From NCBI GenBank assembly GCA_902727855.1, contig CACVAS010000020.1, positions 101,740-165,739 on the forward strand: a stretch of DNA of 64,000 nt, read 5' to 3'. Each line of letters opens with the position of its first letter. The stretch's first letter is position 1. Positions 1 through 8,973 of the stretch are shown here, piece by piece. This stretch comes from an uncultured Sulfurovum sp. (GTDB taxonomy: Bacteria > Campylobacterota > Campylobacteria > Campylobacterales > Sulfurovaceae). The notes beneath the pieces are model-generated. The model did no database searches, had not been told where the DNA came from, and saw only the letters and a program-made list of their open reading frames with translations. The position numbers were made by a program, and so were the translations under genes.

Positions 1-131
1 AATTATATATTAAACTTAACAAATATTTAAAAAATAGATTAACTATAATATAAAACTATCTATATATTAATTTGTAATTATATATTTAAGTTTTTTTTAG
101 TAAAATTCCTAAAAATTACAAAGGCATTATC

Positions 132-629
132 ATGAAAACACTCTATTTCTCAGTTATCATTTTTATTTTATTTTCATTTTTATCCGGATGTAGCACCCCA
201 CAACTTACACCAGTAGTCAAAAAAGATTTTGTTGAAAAAACGCCTGTTAAAAAACCCATTAAAAAGAAAAAAAAGAAGGTAAAAAAACATTTTACTTTAA
301 AAGTAACAGCAACAGCCTATACCTCATCTGTCAATGAAACAGATGACACTCCTTTTCTTGCAGCATGGAATAACAAACTCACTCCTGGAGTGAAATCTAT
401 AGCCATCTCTAGAGATTTACTGGCGTTAGGGTTAAAAAATGGTGACAAAATACGTATAGATGGCTTACATGGTACATACAAAGTACTTGACAAGATGAAC
501 AAGCGCTGGAAAAAGAAAATAGATATCTATATGGGACTAAACCGTAAAAAAGCACTTCAATGGGGACGAAAAAAAGTCATAATTCGTTGGGCAAAAGTTG
601 TACGAATAAGAGAAAAATCAAACGTATAA
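132..629 (+). CDS. 3D-domain (double-psi beta-barrel) lipoprotein
   Basis: Probable envelope lipoprotein of 165 residues. The N-terminus is a lipoprotein signal with lipobox LSGC, so Cys20 would carry the lipid. A Lys-rich linker (about residues 35-52) follows. The C-terminal part (about 55-155) looks like a 3D domain: it opens with VTATAYTSS, contains LTPGVKSIAISRD and ends with KKKIDIYMG, the usual order in the YabE/MltA-like 3D fold. Such domains occur in peptidoglycan-active proteins, so a cell-wall role is inferred rather than shown. The start is supported by an AAGG site 7 nt upstream of the ATG. The gene stands alone and converges on minE across a hairpin. Confidence 0.75.
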   Translation: MKTLYFSVIIFILFSFLSGCSTPQLTPVVKKDFVEKTPVKKPIKKKKKKVKKHFTLKVTATAYTSSVNETDDTPFLAAWNNKLTPGVKSIAISRDLLALGLKNGDKIRIDGLHGTYKVLDKMNKRWKKKIDIYMGLNRKKALQWGRKKVIIRWAKVVRIREKSNV

Positions 630-647
630 GTAAAATTTTACAAAATA

Positions 648-673
648 TTATACGCTAATCTATTAGCGTATAA
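648..673. terminator. Bidirectional hairpin between convergent genes
   Basis: A perfect 12-bp inverted repeat (TTATACGCTAAT and its complement, 2-nt centre) lies between the ends of the 3D lipoprotein gene and minE. A/T-rich sequence flanks both sides. Its placement between convergent stops suggests a shared terminator. Confidence 0.6.
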
Positions 674-681
674 ATTTACAT

Positions 682-912
682 TTACCTATCTAACTCAACA
701 TCTATAGACAGTGCTTCAACACCCTCTACTTCCTCTTTTTTAATCTCAACAGCACGTACCCCTACATATTTCTTTACTACTTCTATTATTTCTGCTTTGA
801 GTTCATTCATAAAAGGAAATTCTGAAGTAGCATCTCTATCTGACATAATAGCAATCGTTAGTCTATCTTTCGCAACTGTTGCACTGCGCTTCTTTTTCAA
901 AAAACCAAACAT
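682..912 (-). CDS. minE: Cell division topological specificity factor MinE
   Basis: MinE, 76 residues, drives pole-to-pole oscillation of MinD on the inner membrane so that FtsZ rings form only at mid-cell. The N-terminal amphipathic stretch MFGFLKKKRSA is the membrane/MinD-contacting segment, followed by RLTIAIMSDRD. The C-terminal topological domain runs from about residue 30 to the end. The ATG overlaps the minD stop by one base (TAATG), indicating translational coupling. It is the last gene of a minC-minD-minE cluster. Confidence 0.93.
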   Translation of the reverse strand: MFGFLKKKRSATVAKDRLTIAIMSDRDATSEFPFMNELKAEIIEVVKKYVGVRAVEIKKEEVEGVEALSIDVELDR

Positions 913-1724
913 TATCTAAACATCCCTGCTAACTTTTTAAAGACACCAGAATCTGGGTTTTCGATATCTTTCATCTCAATAGACTCATCACACAAACGCC
1001 CAGCTATACGTGTATAGGCCTGACCTGCAATTGACTTTTTATCTAGTACCACGGGCTTACCTTGATTTGAAGCATCAATCACCCCTTTATCTTCTGGTAC
1101 TTTACCTAAAAGATTAATATTTAAAATATCTAAAATATCATCAGATCTTAACATCTCACCACTTTGAACCATCTCAGCAGAAATACGATTGACAATAAGA
1201 TACTTAGAGACTTCTTGTCCCTCTCTAGCTTTGTCTGACTTTGCATCCAAAATACCTATAGCACGATCTGCATCCCTAATAGAAGAGACTTCAGGGTTTA
1301 CCACTACAATCGCAGCATCTGCAAACTCAATAGTATGTTCAAACCCACTCTCTATACCCGCAGGCGCATCTAAAATGACAAAATCATACGATTCTTTTAA
1401 ATTAGCGATAAGCGTTTTAACCTTTTCAGACTCAAGTACTGTTTTATCTTTGGTTTGAGATGCAGCTAAAAAATATAAGTTTTCACTGGCTTTACTTTTT
1501 ATGACTGCTTGCTTTAATGTTGTTTCACCGTCCATGACTTGCACTAAATCATATACGACACGGTTTTCTAGACCTAAAATCATATCTAAGTTACGTTGAC
1601 CAATATCAAAATCTACCAACACACATTTTTTACCTCTAAGGGCAATACCTAACCCTATATTTGCTGAAGCGGTTGTTTTACCAACACCACCTTTTCCACT
1701 GATTACTGCTATAACTATGCCCAA
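912..1724 (-). CDS. minD: Septum site-determining ATPase MinD
   Basis: MinD, 270 residues, a deviant-Walker ParA-family ATPase that recruits MinC to the membrane and oscillates with MinE. Visible motifs are the Walker A GKGGVGKTT near the N-terminus, the switch-I-like DFDIGQRNLD, the Walker B-like FVILDAPAG, and a C-terminal amphipathic end (FKKLAGMFR) typical of the membrane-targeting sequence. Its start lies 10 bp inside the end of minC. Length is normal for the family. Confidence 0.95.
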   Translation of the reverse strand: MGIVIAVISGKGGVGKTTASANIGLGIALRGKKCVLVDFDIGQRNLDMILGLENRVVYDLVQVMDGETTLKQAVIKSKASENLYFLAASQTKDKTVLESEKVKTLIANLKESYDFVILDAPAGIESGFEHTIEFADAAIVVVNPEVSSIRDADRAIGILDAKSDKAREGQEVSKYLIVNRISAEMVQSGEMLRSDDILDILNINLLGKVPEDKGVIDASNQGKPVVLDKKSIAGQAYTRIAGRLCDESIEMKDIENPDSGVFKKLAGMFR

Positions 1725-2434
1725 TTTATTTCCTTTTTAATGACTGGCGTGATAAATATTTCACGGTTTTTTAACTCTATACGGTTCAGTTTGTCTTTTA
1801 ATAACTCATTATCTACAGCAACCCCATTAAAAATAATGTTCGCCTTAGGTGATACTGTAATCATCATAAAACTGCCATCACAACGTAAAGCACCTTCAAC
1901 CACTTGCGTAATAATAAGATTTCCGGTGGTGTTTATCGTTGCACCACTATTGACTCGGTTAAGTAACAGAAGATCTCCTTTTATGTTTAACTCTCTTCCA
2001 CTTCTAATCATCGTATCCATGACAGTAAAATTCTCTTTGAGTTTTTTTGAGAGTTCTTCTATTTTATGTTTTTCTCTTTTTATCTCTGATTGTGCAATAC
2101 TAAGATTGAGTGCACTCTCTTCTGCTTCTCTTTTTAAGTTGTCTTGTAGCTCTCTTTGAATTTCAAGGTGTGCCTCTACATCATGTGTTTTCACGTGCAT
2201 GTCATACTCTTCTTCAAGTGCTTTACGTGACCTACCTATAGGTAAGTCAATGTTATGCAAAAACTTTAAAGCATTTTTCTCAAGATATGTTTTAATGGTG
2301 TCACTCATTTCACCTTTTATGAGTATAAGGTGATCTTTAAAGAGCATGTAGTTTGTATCAAAAAACTCTATAAACTTTGTTTCATCTTCAACTCTAGTTT
2401 CAAACACTTTAAGTGAGTATTGCCTATTTTTCAA
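1715..2434 (-). CDS. minC: Septum site-determining protein MinC
   Basis: MinC, 239 residues, inhibits FtsZ assembly at the poles when bound to MinD. The N-terminal FtsZ-inhibitory domain is diverged. A charged coiled-coil-like linker follows at about residues 90-135. The C-terminal beta-helix domain (about 140-235) is clearer, with IRSGRELNIKGDLLLLNRVN, then GALRCDGSFMM and an Asn/Gly-rich strand pattern. It is first in the minCDE cluster. The long N-terminal and linker regions fit other campylobacterotal MinC proteins better than E. coli MinC (family knowledge). Confidence 0.87.
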   Translation of the reverse strand: MKNRQYSLKVFETRVEDETKFIEFFDTNYMLFKDHLILIKGEMSDTIKTYLEKNALKFLHNIDLPIGRSRKALEEEYDMHVKTHDVEAHLEIQRELQDNLKREAEESALNLSIAQSEIKREKHKIEELSKKLKENFTVMDTMIRSGRELNIKGDLLLLNRVNSGATINTTGNLIITQVVEGALRCDGSFMMITVSPKANIIFNGVAVDNELLKDKLNRIELKNREIFITPVIKKEINWA

Positions 2435-2534
2435 ATATTCTCCATTATTATAACTATAATTATAAAAACGAATTATGCACTACAGTAGCTGAAACTTGCG
2501 TTAGTAAAAAAATACTCCTAAACTTCACGCATTT

Positions 2535-3401
2535 CTACTCTTTATCTGTAGATCCTCTCATTTTATTAACAATCATCATGATTGGTAAGGCAATAGCACC
2601 AATGATTGCACCCACTAAAAGGTCACCAAATATAAATGGTATGCCCTCTACCAAGTGGTGCACAAACTCAGAGTTGTGTATAAAAATACCCCCTGCAACT
2701 AAAAGCATAGCGATAGTTCCTATGACTGTAAGTGTCTTAATCACCTTAGGTAAAGCCAAGACAAAGAATGTTCCAAGTTTACTCTCTCCACCATTCATAG
2801 CAATGAGTTTATATCCAAAATCATCCATACGGACAAGTAGTGCTACAATACCATAGACCCCTACAGTCGCTAAAATGGCTACAAAAGTCACTGCACCCAC
2901 TTGCACGGCCATCGGTTCTGTTTTCACAGTACTGAGTGCTAGAATGATGATTTCTATAGAGAGAATAAAGTCAGTCAGTATTGCAGACTTTATTTTAGCT
3001 TCTTCCTCTGCCAATATCTCTTCTTTACTTTTTTCTTCAAGACTCTCTAGATGTTTTTTCTCATGACGGTGAAAGAAGTACTCATGAATCTTCTCCATCC
3101 CTTCATAGGCTAGGTATATTCCACCCAACATCAGTATAGGTACAATAATCCATGGGGCAAAAGCAGAAAGTAAAAATGCCAAAGGTAAAATGATAAGTTT
3201 GTTCTTAAATGAACCCTTAGTAATCTGCCAAAGTACAGGAAGTTCACGAGAAGAGGCAAAGCCTGACGCTTTTTCAGCGTTAACCGCAAGGTCATCACCC
3301 AAAATACCTGCTGTTTTTTGCGTCGCCACTTTTGACATAGTCGCCACATCATCCATAAGTACTGAAATATCATCTAAAAGTGCTAAGAGTCCTGTTGCCA
3401 T
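2535..3401 (-). CDS. DUF808 (YedI-like) inner-membrane protein
   Basis: A 288-residue inner-membrane protein of the DUF808/YedI family, recognised from its opening (MATGLLALLDDISVLMDDVA) and the segment RELPVLWQITKGSFKNK. About six hydrophobic segments lie between residues 72 and 280, separated by a charged loop with HRHEKKHLESLEEKSKEE (about 111-130). The function of the family is unknown. It stands alone, about 100 bp upstream of minC on the same strand, so co-transcription is possible but not indicated. Confidence 0.82.
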   Translation of the reverse strand: MATGLLALLDDISVLMDDVATMSKVATQKTAGILGDDLAVNAEKASGFASSRELPVLWQITKGSFKNKLIILPLAFLLSAFAPWIIVPILMLGGIYLAYEGMEKIHEYFFHRHEKKHLESLEEKSKEEILAEEEAKIKSAILTDFILSIEIIILALSTVKTEPMAVQVGAVTFVAILATVGVYGIVALLVRMDDFGYKLIAMNGGESKLGTFFVLALPKVIKTLTVIGTIAMLLVAGGIFIHNSEFVHHLVEGIPFIFGDLLVGAIIGAIALPIMMIVNKMRGSTDKE

Positions 3402-3668
3402 GTAAAACCTTTTTATCTATATTTATTCAATTAATTTTATGTTATTTTAGCAGTAAGATTTTAAAGCTAAATTATTAGGTTGATATAACAATTAAGATAA
3501 TAATTATAATATGTGTACTTAACTAGTGGCCATTATAACACTCTAACTAAAACTTAAAAAACTTCTTCTTCCAATAGTCCCCTATGATCTAAAAAAGTTC
3601 AAAATAAATGGTATTACGTCTGAAAAAATCAGACGATAATACAACGTTGTAAAAAAGTCTAATCATTC
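3402..3668. other. Intergenic region, AT-rich
   Basis: 267 bp between the DUF808 gene and the end of the DUF2235 lipoprotein gene. Apart from the hairpin at 3617-3635, no coding signal or repeat was seen. It should hold the DUF808 promoter (minus strand), but no consensus box stands out. Confidence 0.5.
3617..3635 (-). terminator. Hairpin downstream of DUF2235 lipoprotein gene
   Basis: CGTCTGA, a 5-A loop, then TCAGACG forms a 7-bp stem 34 nt past the stop of the 584-residue lipoprotein gene. The A-rich loop and moderate T content downstream on the minus strand make it a plausible but weak terminator. Confidence 0.4.
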
Positions 3669-5423
3669 TCAATCTATCTGTGTAATGATTAACTCCAATT
3701 GACCATTGTTATTATTATAAACTCTTTTACCCAATATTGTAGGTTCATTGATACTCACAATTAATTCACCACTTACTGTTGGTGAAAATATTGTATGATT
3801 TTTAACTAACTGACCTAACCTTATTTTGTCATGACCAATTGACCCTATCAACTCTGTGTAACCTGCAATCGTGATTTCTTCAAATGGACTTATTAAAGCC
3901 ATTCCAATATGGGACACTTTAGAACCATATCTTGTAAATCTACGACCATCTTCCGGAGTTGAACATATCTCGTGATCATTCCAGTTTTTAAGCAATTTAA
4001 TCTTAAAAGTGTAGCTATTATCTTTACTTAATTTTACACCAGTCTTACGTTTACTGATATTTGCATCTATCTGAATCTTACAAGGAAAAACATTCTCTAT
4101 TGTGCATAAAGGTACATCTCCCATTTCTTTAACTACTGGAGAAATATATCCCTCTTCATGAGTAACACTTATATCACAGTTACCTCTATTTTTATTATAA
4201 TGAAAAGTATTATTAGCTTTATTAAATTCAAAACAGTCAGACAAACTTGATGTGAGACTTTCATCTTTCCATTGTATTTCATTACATTGTCTAGGGATAA
4301 CAGCTAACCTATCAATAACTGATTGATGTACAGTAAAGTTATCTAACAAATACTTCTTTTTATATCTCGAAATTGACCTATGCATAAAACGATATCCAAA
4401 TGCTAAATCAGCCTCAGGATCATGTGTTTTACCTAAAGGGTCTGCATACACTCTTGTATTCTCAGGAACGAGTCCACTTCCCCCACTCTTGTCAATTTTA
4501 CTCAACATCCAATTTAATGAAACACCATCAATATCTGTATCAGCATATCCACCACCAACATCTGAATGAGCTCCAGAAAAAAATACCTGCTGAATATCTC
4601 TATCTTTGATAATTTCGGTTCCACATTGATGTATTGATGCATTATTATCTAATAAAATAGGTGTGAATATTCGTGCCCTATCATCATCCAAAGATAATAC
4701 ATGTGCTACTTCTTTAGCATTACACAATTGGTCTATCATTGGGGGTTCATCTATAATTGTAACATTCTCTTCATAATCAGGTATGGCAAGTGCTTCCACC
4801 GTATCCCAAATACCCACAAATTCAATTTGAACACGATGGTTAGAATAATATTTACCAAGTTGTGTAGCTATTCTTTTTCTTTGGTTTTTCATTATAGTGA
4901 TCTTATTATCAGATGATTTCCCATCATAATCCATATAAATATCATAAACTTTTTCCACTAACTTTTCTCTATCTTCTTTTGTTAAAGTTGACAAATCTGG
5001 TATGCCTGCTACTTGTACCAAACCGGCAAGTCTTCTTACAGCAAATGACCCTCTACTAAAACCAAATAAATAAATTTTATTGTCTGATGTCTTATAATGA
5101 GTCGTTAAAAACTCATAGGCTTGTCTAATATCTTTTCCAAAACCAGTACCAAATATTTTGCCAAGTACAAGATAACCATTTCCCACTCCTTCTACATACG
5201 CTGACCTTATATCTGTTCTATTTTGCAATGTAATTAAATTTCTCAACTTAGATACATTTGTATAGCTACTTTCATCATTATCAGTTCCATCAATAAAAAT
5301 AACTAGTTTTTGTGCTTCATTGGTCTTAGAGATTGGTAAATGTAAAATAGGTTTTTTTGCAGAACATCCTATCAAAGCTCCTAATACTAATATTAATGAT
5401 AAATACTTAATTATTCTTTTCAT
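3669..5423 (-). CDS. DUF2235/Tle1-like alpha/beta hydrolase lipoprotein
   Basis: Predicted exported lipoprotein hydrolase of 584 residues. The signal peptide ends in LIGC, with Cys20 as the lipid site. The DUF2235 core shows the family's blocks in order: FIDGTDN (43-49) and TNVSKL (55-60), the nucleophile elbow GFSRGS (Ser123), FVGIWDTVEAL, and FSGAHSDVGGGY. DUF2235 includes Tle1 phospholipase effectors of type VI secretion, which normally lack signal peptides; a lipobox is therefore unusual. The C-terminal ~200 residues are unrecognised. The gene starts on the stop of the upstream 216-residue lipoprotein gene (TAATG), so the two are one unit. No type VI genes are in the window. The substrate is unknown. 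Confidence 0.72.
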   Translation of the reverse strand: MKRIIKYLSLILVLGALIGCSAKKPILHLPISKTNEAQKLVIFIDGTDNDESSYTNVSKLRNLITLQNRTDIRSAYVEGVGNGYLVLGKIFGTGFGKDIRQAYEFLTTHYKTSDNKIYLFGFSRGSFAVRRLAGLVQVAGIPDLSTLTKEDREKLVEKVYDIYMDYDGKSSDNKITIMKNQRKRIATQLGKYYSNHRVQIEFVGIWDTVEALAIPDYEENVTIIDEPPMIDQLCNAKEVAHVLSLDDDRARIFTPILLDNNASIHQCGTEIIKDRDIQQVFFSGAHSDVGGGYADTDIDGVSLNWMLSKIDKSGGSGLVPENTRVYADPLGKTHDPEADLAFGYRFMHRSISRYKKKYLLDNFTVHQSVIDRLAVIPRQCNEIQWKDESLTSSLSDCFEFNKANNTFHYNKNRGNCDISVTHEEGYISPVVKEMGDVPLCTIENVFPCKIQIDANISKRKTGVKLSKDNSYTFKIKLLKNWNDHEICSTPEDGRRFTRYGSKVSHIGMALISPFEEITIAGYTELIGSIGHDKIRLGQLVKNHTIFSPTVSGELIVSINEPTILGKRVYNNNNGQLELIITQID

Positions 5424-6073
5424 TATTTAACCTCCAAATCTTTAACTCTAAATAAAGAACAGGCTTTATCATAGTTTATTATGTCTACAAGTAGTTCTTC
5501 ATTTGTATAGTTTTGACCTTTTGATATATTATTTTCAATACTCTGTTTAACCTCTGCTCTATCCTTTAAATTTTTAGCCAAGTTCTCATTAAAAACCTCA
5601 AATTGACTATGACTTAATTTTAAAATACCCTTAAAATCAATTCCAAAACTAGCACCAAAAAGATTTAGACCTACAAACTGATTAGCCGTGTCATCAATCA
5701 AATTATTATAAAAGAACTTTTCTTGAAACTTTTTGCAATTATTATCTGCTATATAAAACAAATCATTTGCCATGGCACGTAATTCTGCTTTATTCTTCTT
5801 TGAAGTGATATGTATAGTTGATAGGTTTGAGACATCTGCTATTGTATAATCTTCACATTTTCCAATGTCATCAGACACAGTCATATTTTCATCCGATTTA
5901 ATACAATACAACTTTAACAATAACCTACTATAAATTGATACATTACTCCCTCCCTCTGCATTAATATTTATATATGTAGTAGGCTTAGTCCTAAAATACT
6001 TATGGTTACAACCACCCAATAATACAGCACCTATTAAAAGTAAAAGTATCAGTTTAAAATCATTATTCTTCAT
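5423..6073 (-). CDS. Hypothetical lipoprotein paired with DUF2235 hydrolase
   Basis: A 216-residue protein with a lipoprotein signal (lipobox LLGGC, Cys at about 22). The rest is hydrophilic with four spaced cysteines and no domain I recognise. Its stop overlaps the start of the DUF2235 lipoprotein by one base, so the two products are made together. A role as partner, chaperone or periplasmic neutraliser of the hydrolase is inference from this pairing alone. Confidence 0.55.
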   Translation of the reverse strand: MKNNDFKLILLLLIGAVLLGGCNHKYFRTKPTTYININAEGGSNVSIYSRLLLKLYCIKSDENMTVSDDIGKCEDYTIADVSNLSTIHITSKKNKAELRAMANDLFYIADNNCKKFQEKFFYNNLIDDTANQFVGLNLFGASFGIDFKGILKLSHSQFEVFNENLAKNLKDRAEVKQSIENNISKGQNYTNEELLVDIINYDKACSLFRVKDLEVK

Positions 6074-6455
6074 CTTCTTCCCTCTCTATCATTTAGAATT
6101 ATTCTTATGAACAAAAAACAACATTAACACAATTGAAACCTACAAAAAAGTTCAAAATTGATGATTTTATTTAATGTCCAAACCACATTTTGTAAACCAT
6201 TACATTGATTTACTATTACAAATACAATTACGCAATTAACTTTACATAAACTGTATTATTAGTTAAGTATAATGGAAATATGTGACATTTTATGACAAAT
6301 ATATTCATTTCTTTTATTTAATCAACATAGGAAAACCTCATGAACATAATTAAGATTGAACTTGTGTAGTGTGTAGAGAGTTAATATAATCTATCCTATT
6401 TAATTTCAATACGATATAATCTCACTACTATTTATATCGTTACAAAGGTTCTAAA
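6074..6455. other. Divergent intergenic region upstream of glmU
   Basis: 382 bp between the divergent lipoprotein pair and glmU. It is strongly AT-rich with no ORF of note. A TATAAT at 6415-6420 sits 35 bp before the glmU start and is a candidate -10 box; another TATAAT lies at 6385-6390. No clear -35 partner or operator palindrome was found. Confidence 0.5.
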
Positions 6456-7748
6456 ATGTCACTTTCTGTTGTAATACTCGCCGCTGGTAAAGGCACACGT
6501 ATGAAGTCTACTACTCCTAAGGTACTACATGAAATTTCTGGAAAATCTATGCTTTTTCATGCTATAGACGCAGCCAAAGAAATATCTGACGACATCACCG
6601 TTGTACTCTACCACCAAGCAGAACGCATTCAAGAGCAGATAGAGGCTCACTATGAAAATGTATGTTTTCATATGCAAGATGTCGCTACCTACCCTGGTAC
6701 TGGTGGAGCCATGAAAGGTGTGCAAACGAAGAATGAACGTACGCTCATTCTTAATGGTGACATGCCACTCATTACGAAAGACTCTTTACTAGCCCTTACC
6801 TCTGGAGAGGCAGATATCAATATGTCTGTCATAAAATTAGAAAATCCAACTGGCTATGGTCGCGTCATCATAAAAGATGAAAAAGTACTAGAGATAGTAG
6901 AACAAAAAGATTGTAATGAGGCACAACTGCTGACACATACAGTCAATGCTGGTATTTACGCAGTCAATACCAGCCTACTAGAACAGTACATCCCTGCTCT
7001 TTCCAATGACAATGCTCAAGCAGAGTATTACCTTACCGATATTGTAAAAATGGCAGTAGATGAGAACAAAATTGTTAACCCTATTTACGTCGAAGAAGAA
7101 GAGTTTAAAGGGGTAAACTCAAAACTTGATTTAGCAGCAGCTGAAGTGATTCACCAAAATCGTATAAAAAAGAACCTTATGATGGCTGGTGTGAGTATGC
7201 GTTTGCCAGACACCATTTACGTAGATTCGCGTGCAACCTTTGAAGGGGAATGTATGTTAGAAAATGGCGTAAGTATTTTAGGTACTTCACACATAGTTTC
7301 TTCTCACATCAAAGCACACTCAGTTGTAGAAGACGCAAACATCACCAACTCTGATGTAGGCCCCATGGGACGAGTGCGTCCAAACTCTGTACTTGTAGAC
7401 ACACACATAGGTAACTTTGTAGAAGTCAAAAAGTCTACACTCACCGGTGTGAAAGCTGGGCATCTCTCTTACATCGGAGATGCTACCATAGAAGAGGGCT
7501 CAAACATAGGTGCTGGTGTTATTACATGTAACTATGATGGTAAAAATAAATTTCAAACTCACATAGGTAAAAATGTTTTTGTAGGCTCAGACACACAACT
7601 TGTAGCCCCTGTTAACATAGCTGATGATGTCATGATAGCAGCAGGTACAACTGTTACAAAAGATGCAAACTCGGGAGAACTCGTACTCTCACGCACGGCA
7701 CAAAAAAGTATTAAAAACTTCTTTTATAAGTTTTTTGCAAAGGGTTAG
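6456..7748 (+). CDS. glmU: Bifunctional GlcNAc-1-P uridyltransferase / GlcN-1-P acetyltransferase
   Basis: GlmU makes UDP-N-acetylglucosamine for peptidoglycan and lipopolysaccharide. The 430-residue protein has an N-terminal nucleotidyltransferase domain with LAAGKGTRMKS (8-18) and the sugar-nucleotide core LILNGDMPL. The C-terminal left-handed beta-helix acetyltransferase domain starts near residue 250 and shows hexapeptide repeats with GNFVEVKKS, GAGVITCNYDG and FVGSDTQLVAPV. AAAGG precedes the ATG by 7 nt. It opens a tightly packed run of genes; coaBC starts 1 nt after its stop. Confidence 0.96.
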   Translation: MSLSVVILAAGKGTRMKSTTPKVLHEISGKSMLFHAIDAAKEISDDITVVLYHQAERIQEQIEAHYENVCFHMQDVATYPGTGGAMKGVQTKNERTLILNGDMPLITKDSLLALTSGEADINMSVIKLENPTGYGRVIIKDEKVLEIVEQKDCNEAQLLTHTVNAGIYAVNTSLLEQYIPALSNDNAQAEYYLTDIVKMAVDENKIVNPIYVEEEEFKGVNSKLDLAAAEVIHQNRIKKNLMMAGVSMRLPDTIYVDSRATFEGECMLENGVSILGTSHIVSSHIKAHSVVEDANITNSDVGPMGRVRPNSVLVDTHIGNFVEVKKSTLTGVKAGHLSYIGDATIEEGSNIGAGVITCNYDGKNKFQTHIGKNVFVGSDTQLVAPVNIADDVMIAAGTTVTKDANSGELVLSRTAQKSIKNFFYKFFAKG

Positions 7749-7749
7749 T

Positions 7750-8973
7750 ATGCAAGTTGATTTAAAAGGTAAATCCATCCTACTTGGTGTCACAGGAAGT
7801 ATCTCAGCCTATAAAGCGTGTGACATTGCAAGACTTTTTGTAAAAGCAGGTGCGCAAGTGCATGTAGTTATGACAGCCAGTAGCGAGCGTTTTGTCTCTG
7901 CACTTACCTTTGAAGCGCTTACACGTAATCCCGTACTTACAGACACTTCAGAGAGTTGGAGCAGTGACCTTAACCACATAGACATAGGTAAAAAATGTGA
8001 CCTATTTCTTATTTCGCCTTGTTCTGCCAATACCATTAACAAACTCTCTCAAGGCATTGCAGACAATATACTCACTCAAACTGCCCTTGCTTTTACCAAA
8101 GAGATGCTCATCGCACCTGCAGCAAATACCTATATGCTTTCAGACCCTGCCACCTTAAAAAGTATTCAGACTTTACGTGACAACAATGTTACTATTATTG
8201 AAGCACAAGAAAAATTACTTGCTTGTGGTGATGTAGGGTCAGGTGCCTTGGCTGAACCAAGTGAAGTTTTTTATGCTGCAGCCAGAACACTTTTAAAAGA
8301 GTCTTTTTGGGAAAACAGACAAGTAGTTGTTACTGGTGGAGGGAGTAGAGAAAAGATAGATGAAGTGCGATACATCTCTAACTTCTCTTCGGGAAAAATG
8401 GCCAAATCACTTTGTCTCGCTTTATATCTCAAAGGTGCAGATGTCTCTTACATTACTTCCATGGGAGCAGAAGGGTTACCTTTAAACATTAAAGTCAAGC
8501 ACTTTGAAGATGCCGAGGCACTTTTGGAACAGACACAAATGGCTCTAGATATGGCTAAAATAAACTCAAGTCAAGAACCCTACTTGTTCATGGTAGCAGC
8601 AGTCGCAGACTTTAAGCCCAAATCTCCTAAAAAAGGTAAACTCAAAAAGTCTGCATTAGGCGAGATTTGGAATGTAGAACTCACACAAAATCCAGATGTA
8701 CTCTCCACTCTTAAAAGAGACGGCGTAACAACCATTGGGTTCAAAGCAGAAATGGACAACAAAGAGGGACTGAACAATGCAGTAAAACTCTTAACACAAA
8801 AGTCTGTCGATGCAGTATGCTATAACTTGCTCAAAGATGCAAAAAGTTTTGGTGGAGATGAAAATGAAATTACGTTTATCACAAAGGATACGCAAATACC
8901 TTTAGGACGTGCCGACAAACTATCACTCTCTTTTAACATACTTACTCAGTCAAAGGAACTCTCTAGTGAATAG
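7750..8973 (+). CDS. coaBC: Bifunctional phosphopantothenoylcysteine decarboxylase/synthetase
   Basis: CoaBC (Dfp) catalyses two steps of coenzyme A synthesis: CTP-dependent coupling of 4'-phosphopantothenate to cysteine, then FMN-dependent decarboxylation. The N-terminal flavoprotein domain has GVTGSISAYKACDIARLF and the PAANTYM block. The C-terminal CoaB domain has VVVTGGGSREKIDEVRYISN and the KKGKLKK segment. The frame is open 29 codons further upstream inside glmU, but the ATG at 7750, immediately after the glmU stop and followed by the conserved start, is the better choice (407 residues). Confidence 0.94.
   Translation: MQVDLKGKSILLGVTGSISAYKACDIARLFVKAGAQVHVVMTASSERFVSALTFEALTRNPVLTDTSESWSSDLNHIDIGKKCDLFLISPCSANTINKLSQGIADNILTQTALAFTKEMLIAPAANTYMLSDPATLKSIQTLRDNNVTIIEAQEKLLACGDVGSGALAEPSEVFYAAARTLLKESFWENRQVVVTGGGSREKIDEVRYISNFSSGKMAKSLCLALYLKGADVSYITSMGAEGLPLNIKVKHFEDAEALLEQTQMALDMAKINSSQEPYLFMVAAVADFKPKSPKKGKLKKSALGEIWNVELTQNPDVLSTLKRDGVTTIGFKAEMDNKEGLNNAVKLLTQKSVDAVCYNLLKDAKSFGGDENEITFITKDTQIPLGRADKLSLSFNILTQSKELSSE

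Noticed and set aside
1..131. Possible promoter or replication-origin-like A/T run at the window start
   Set aside because: Only AT-rich sequence; no DnaA-box cluster or clear promoter pair was seen.
1189..1458. Plus-strand ORF opposite minD
   Set aside because: A shadow frame; minD is clear on the opposite strand.
3669..5423. Type VI secretion effector locus
   Set aside because: No type VI structural, VgrG, PAAR or Hcp genes are in the window and the protein has a lipoprotein signal.
7663..7749. 29-codon N-terminal extension of coaBC inside glmU
   Set aside because: The extension is antagonistic to the glmU frame, lacks family similarity, and an ATG sits 1 bp after the glmU stop.
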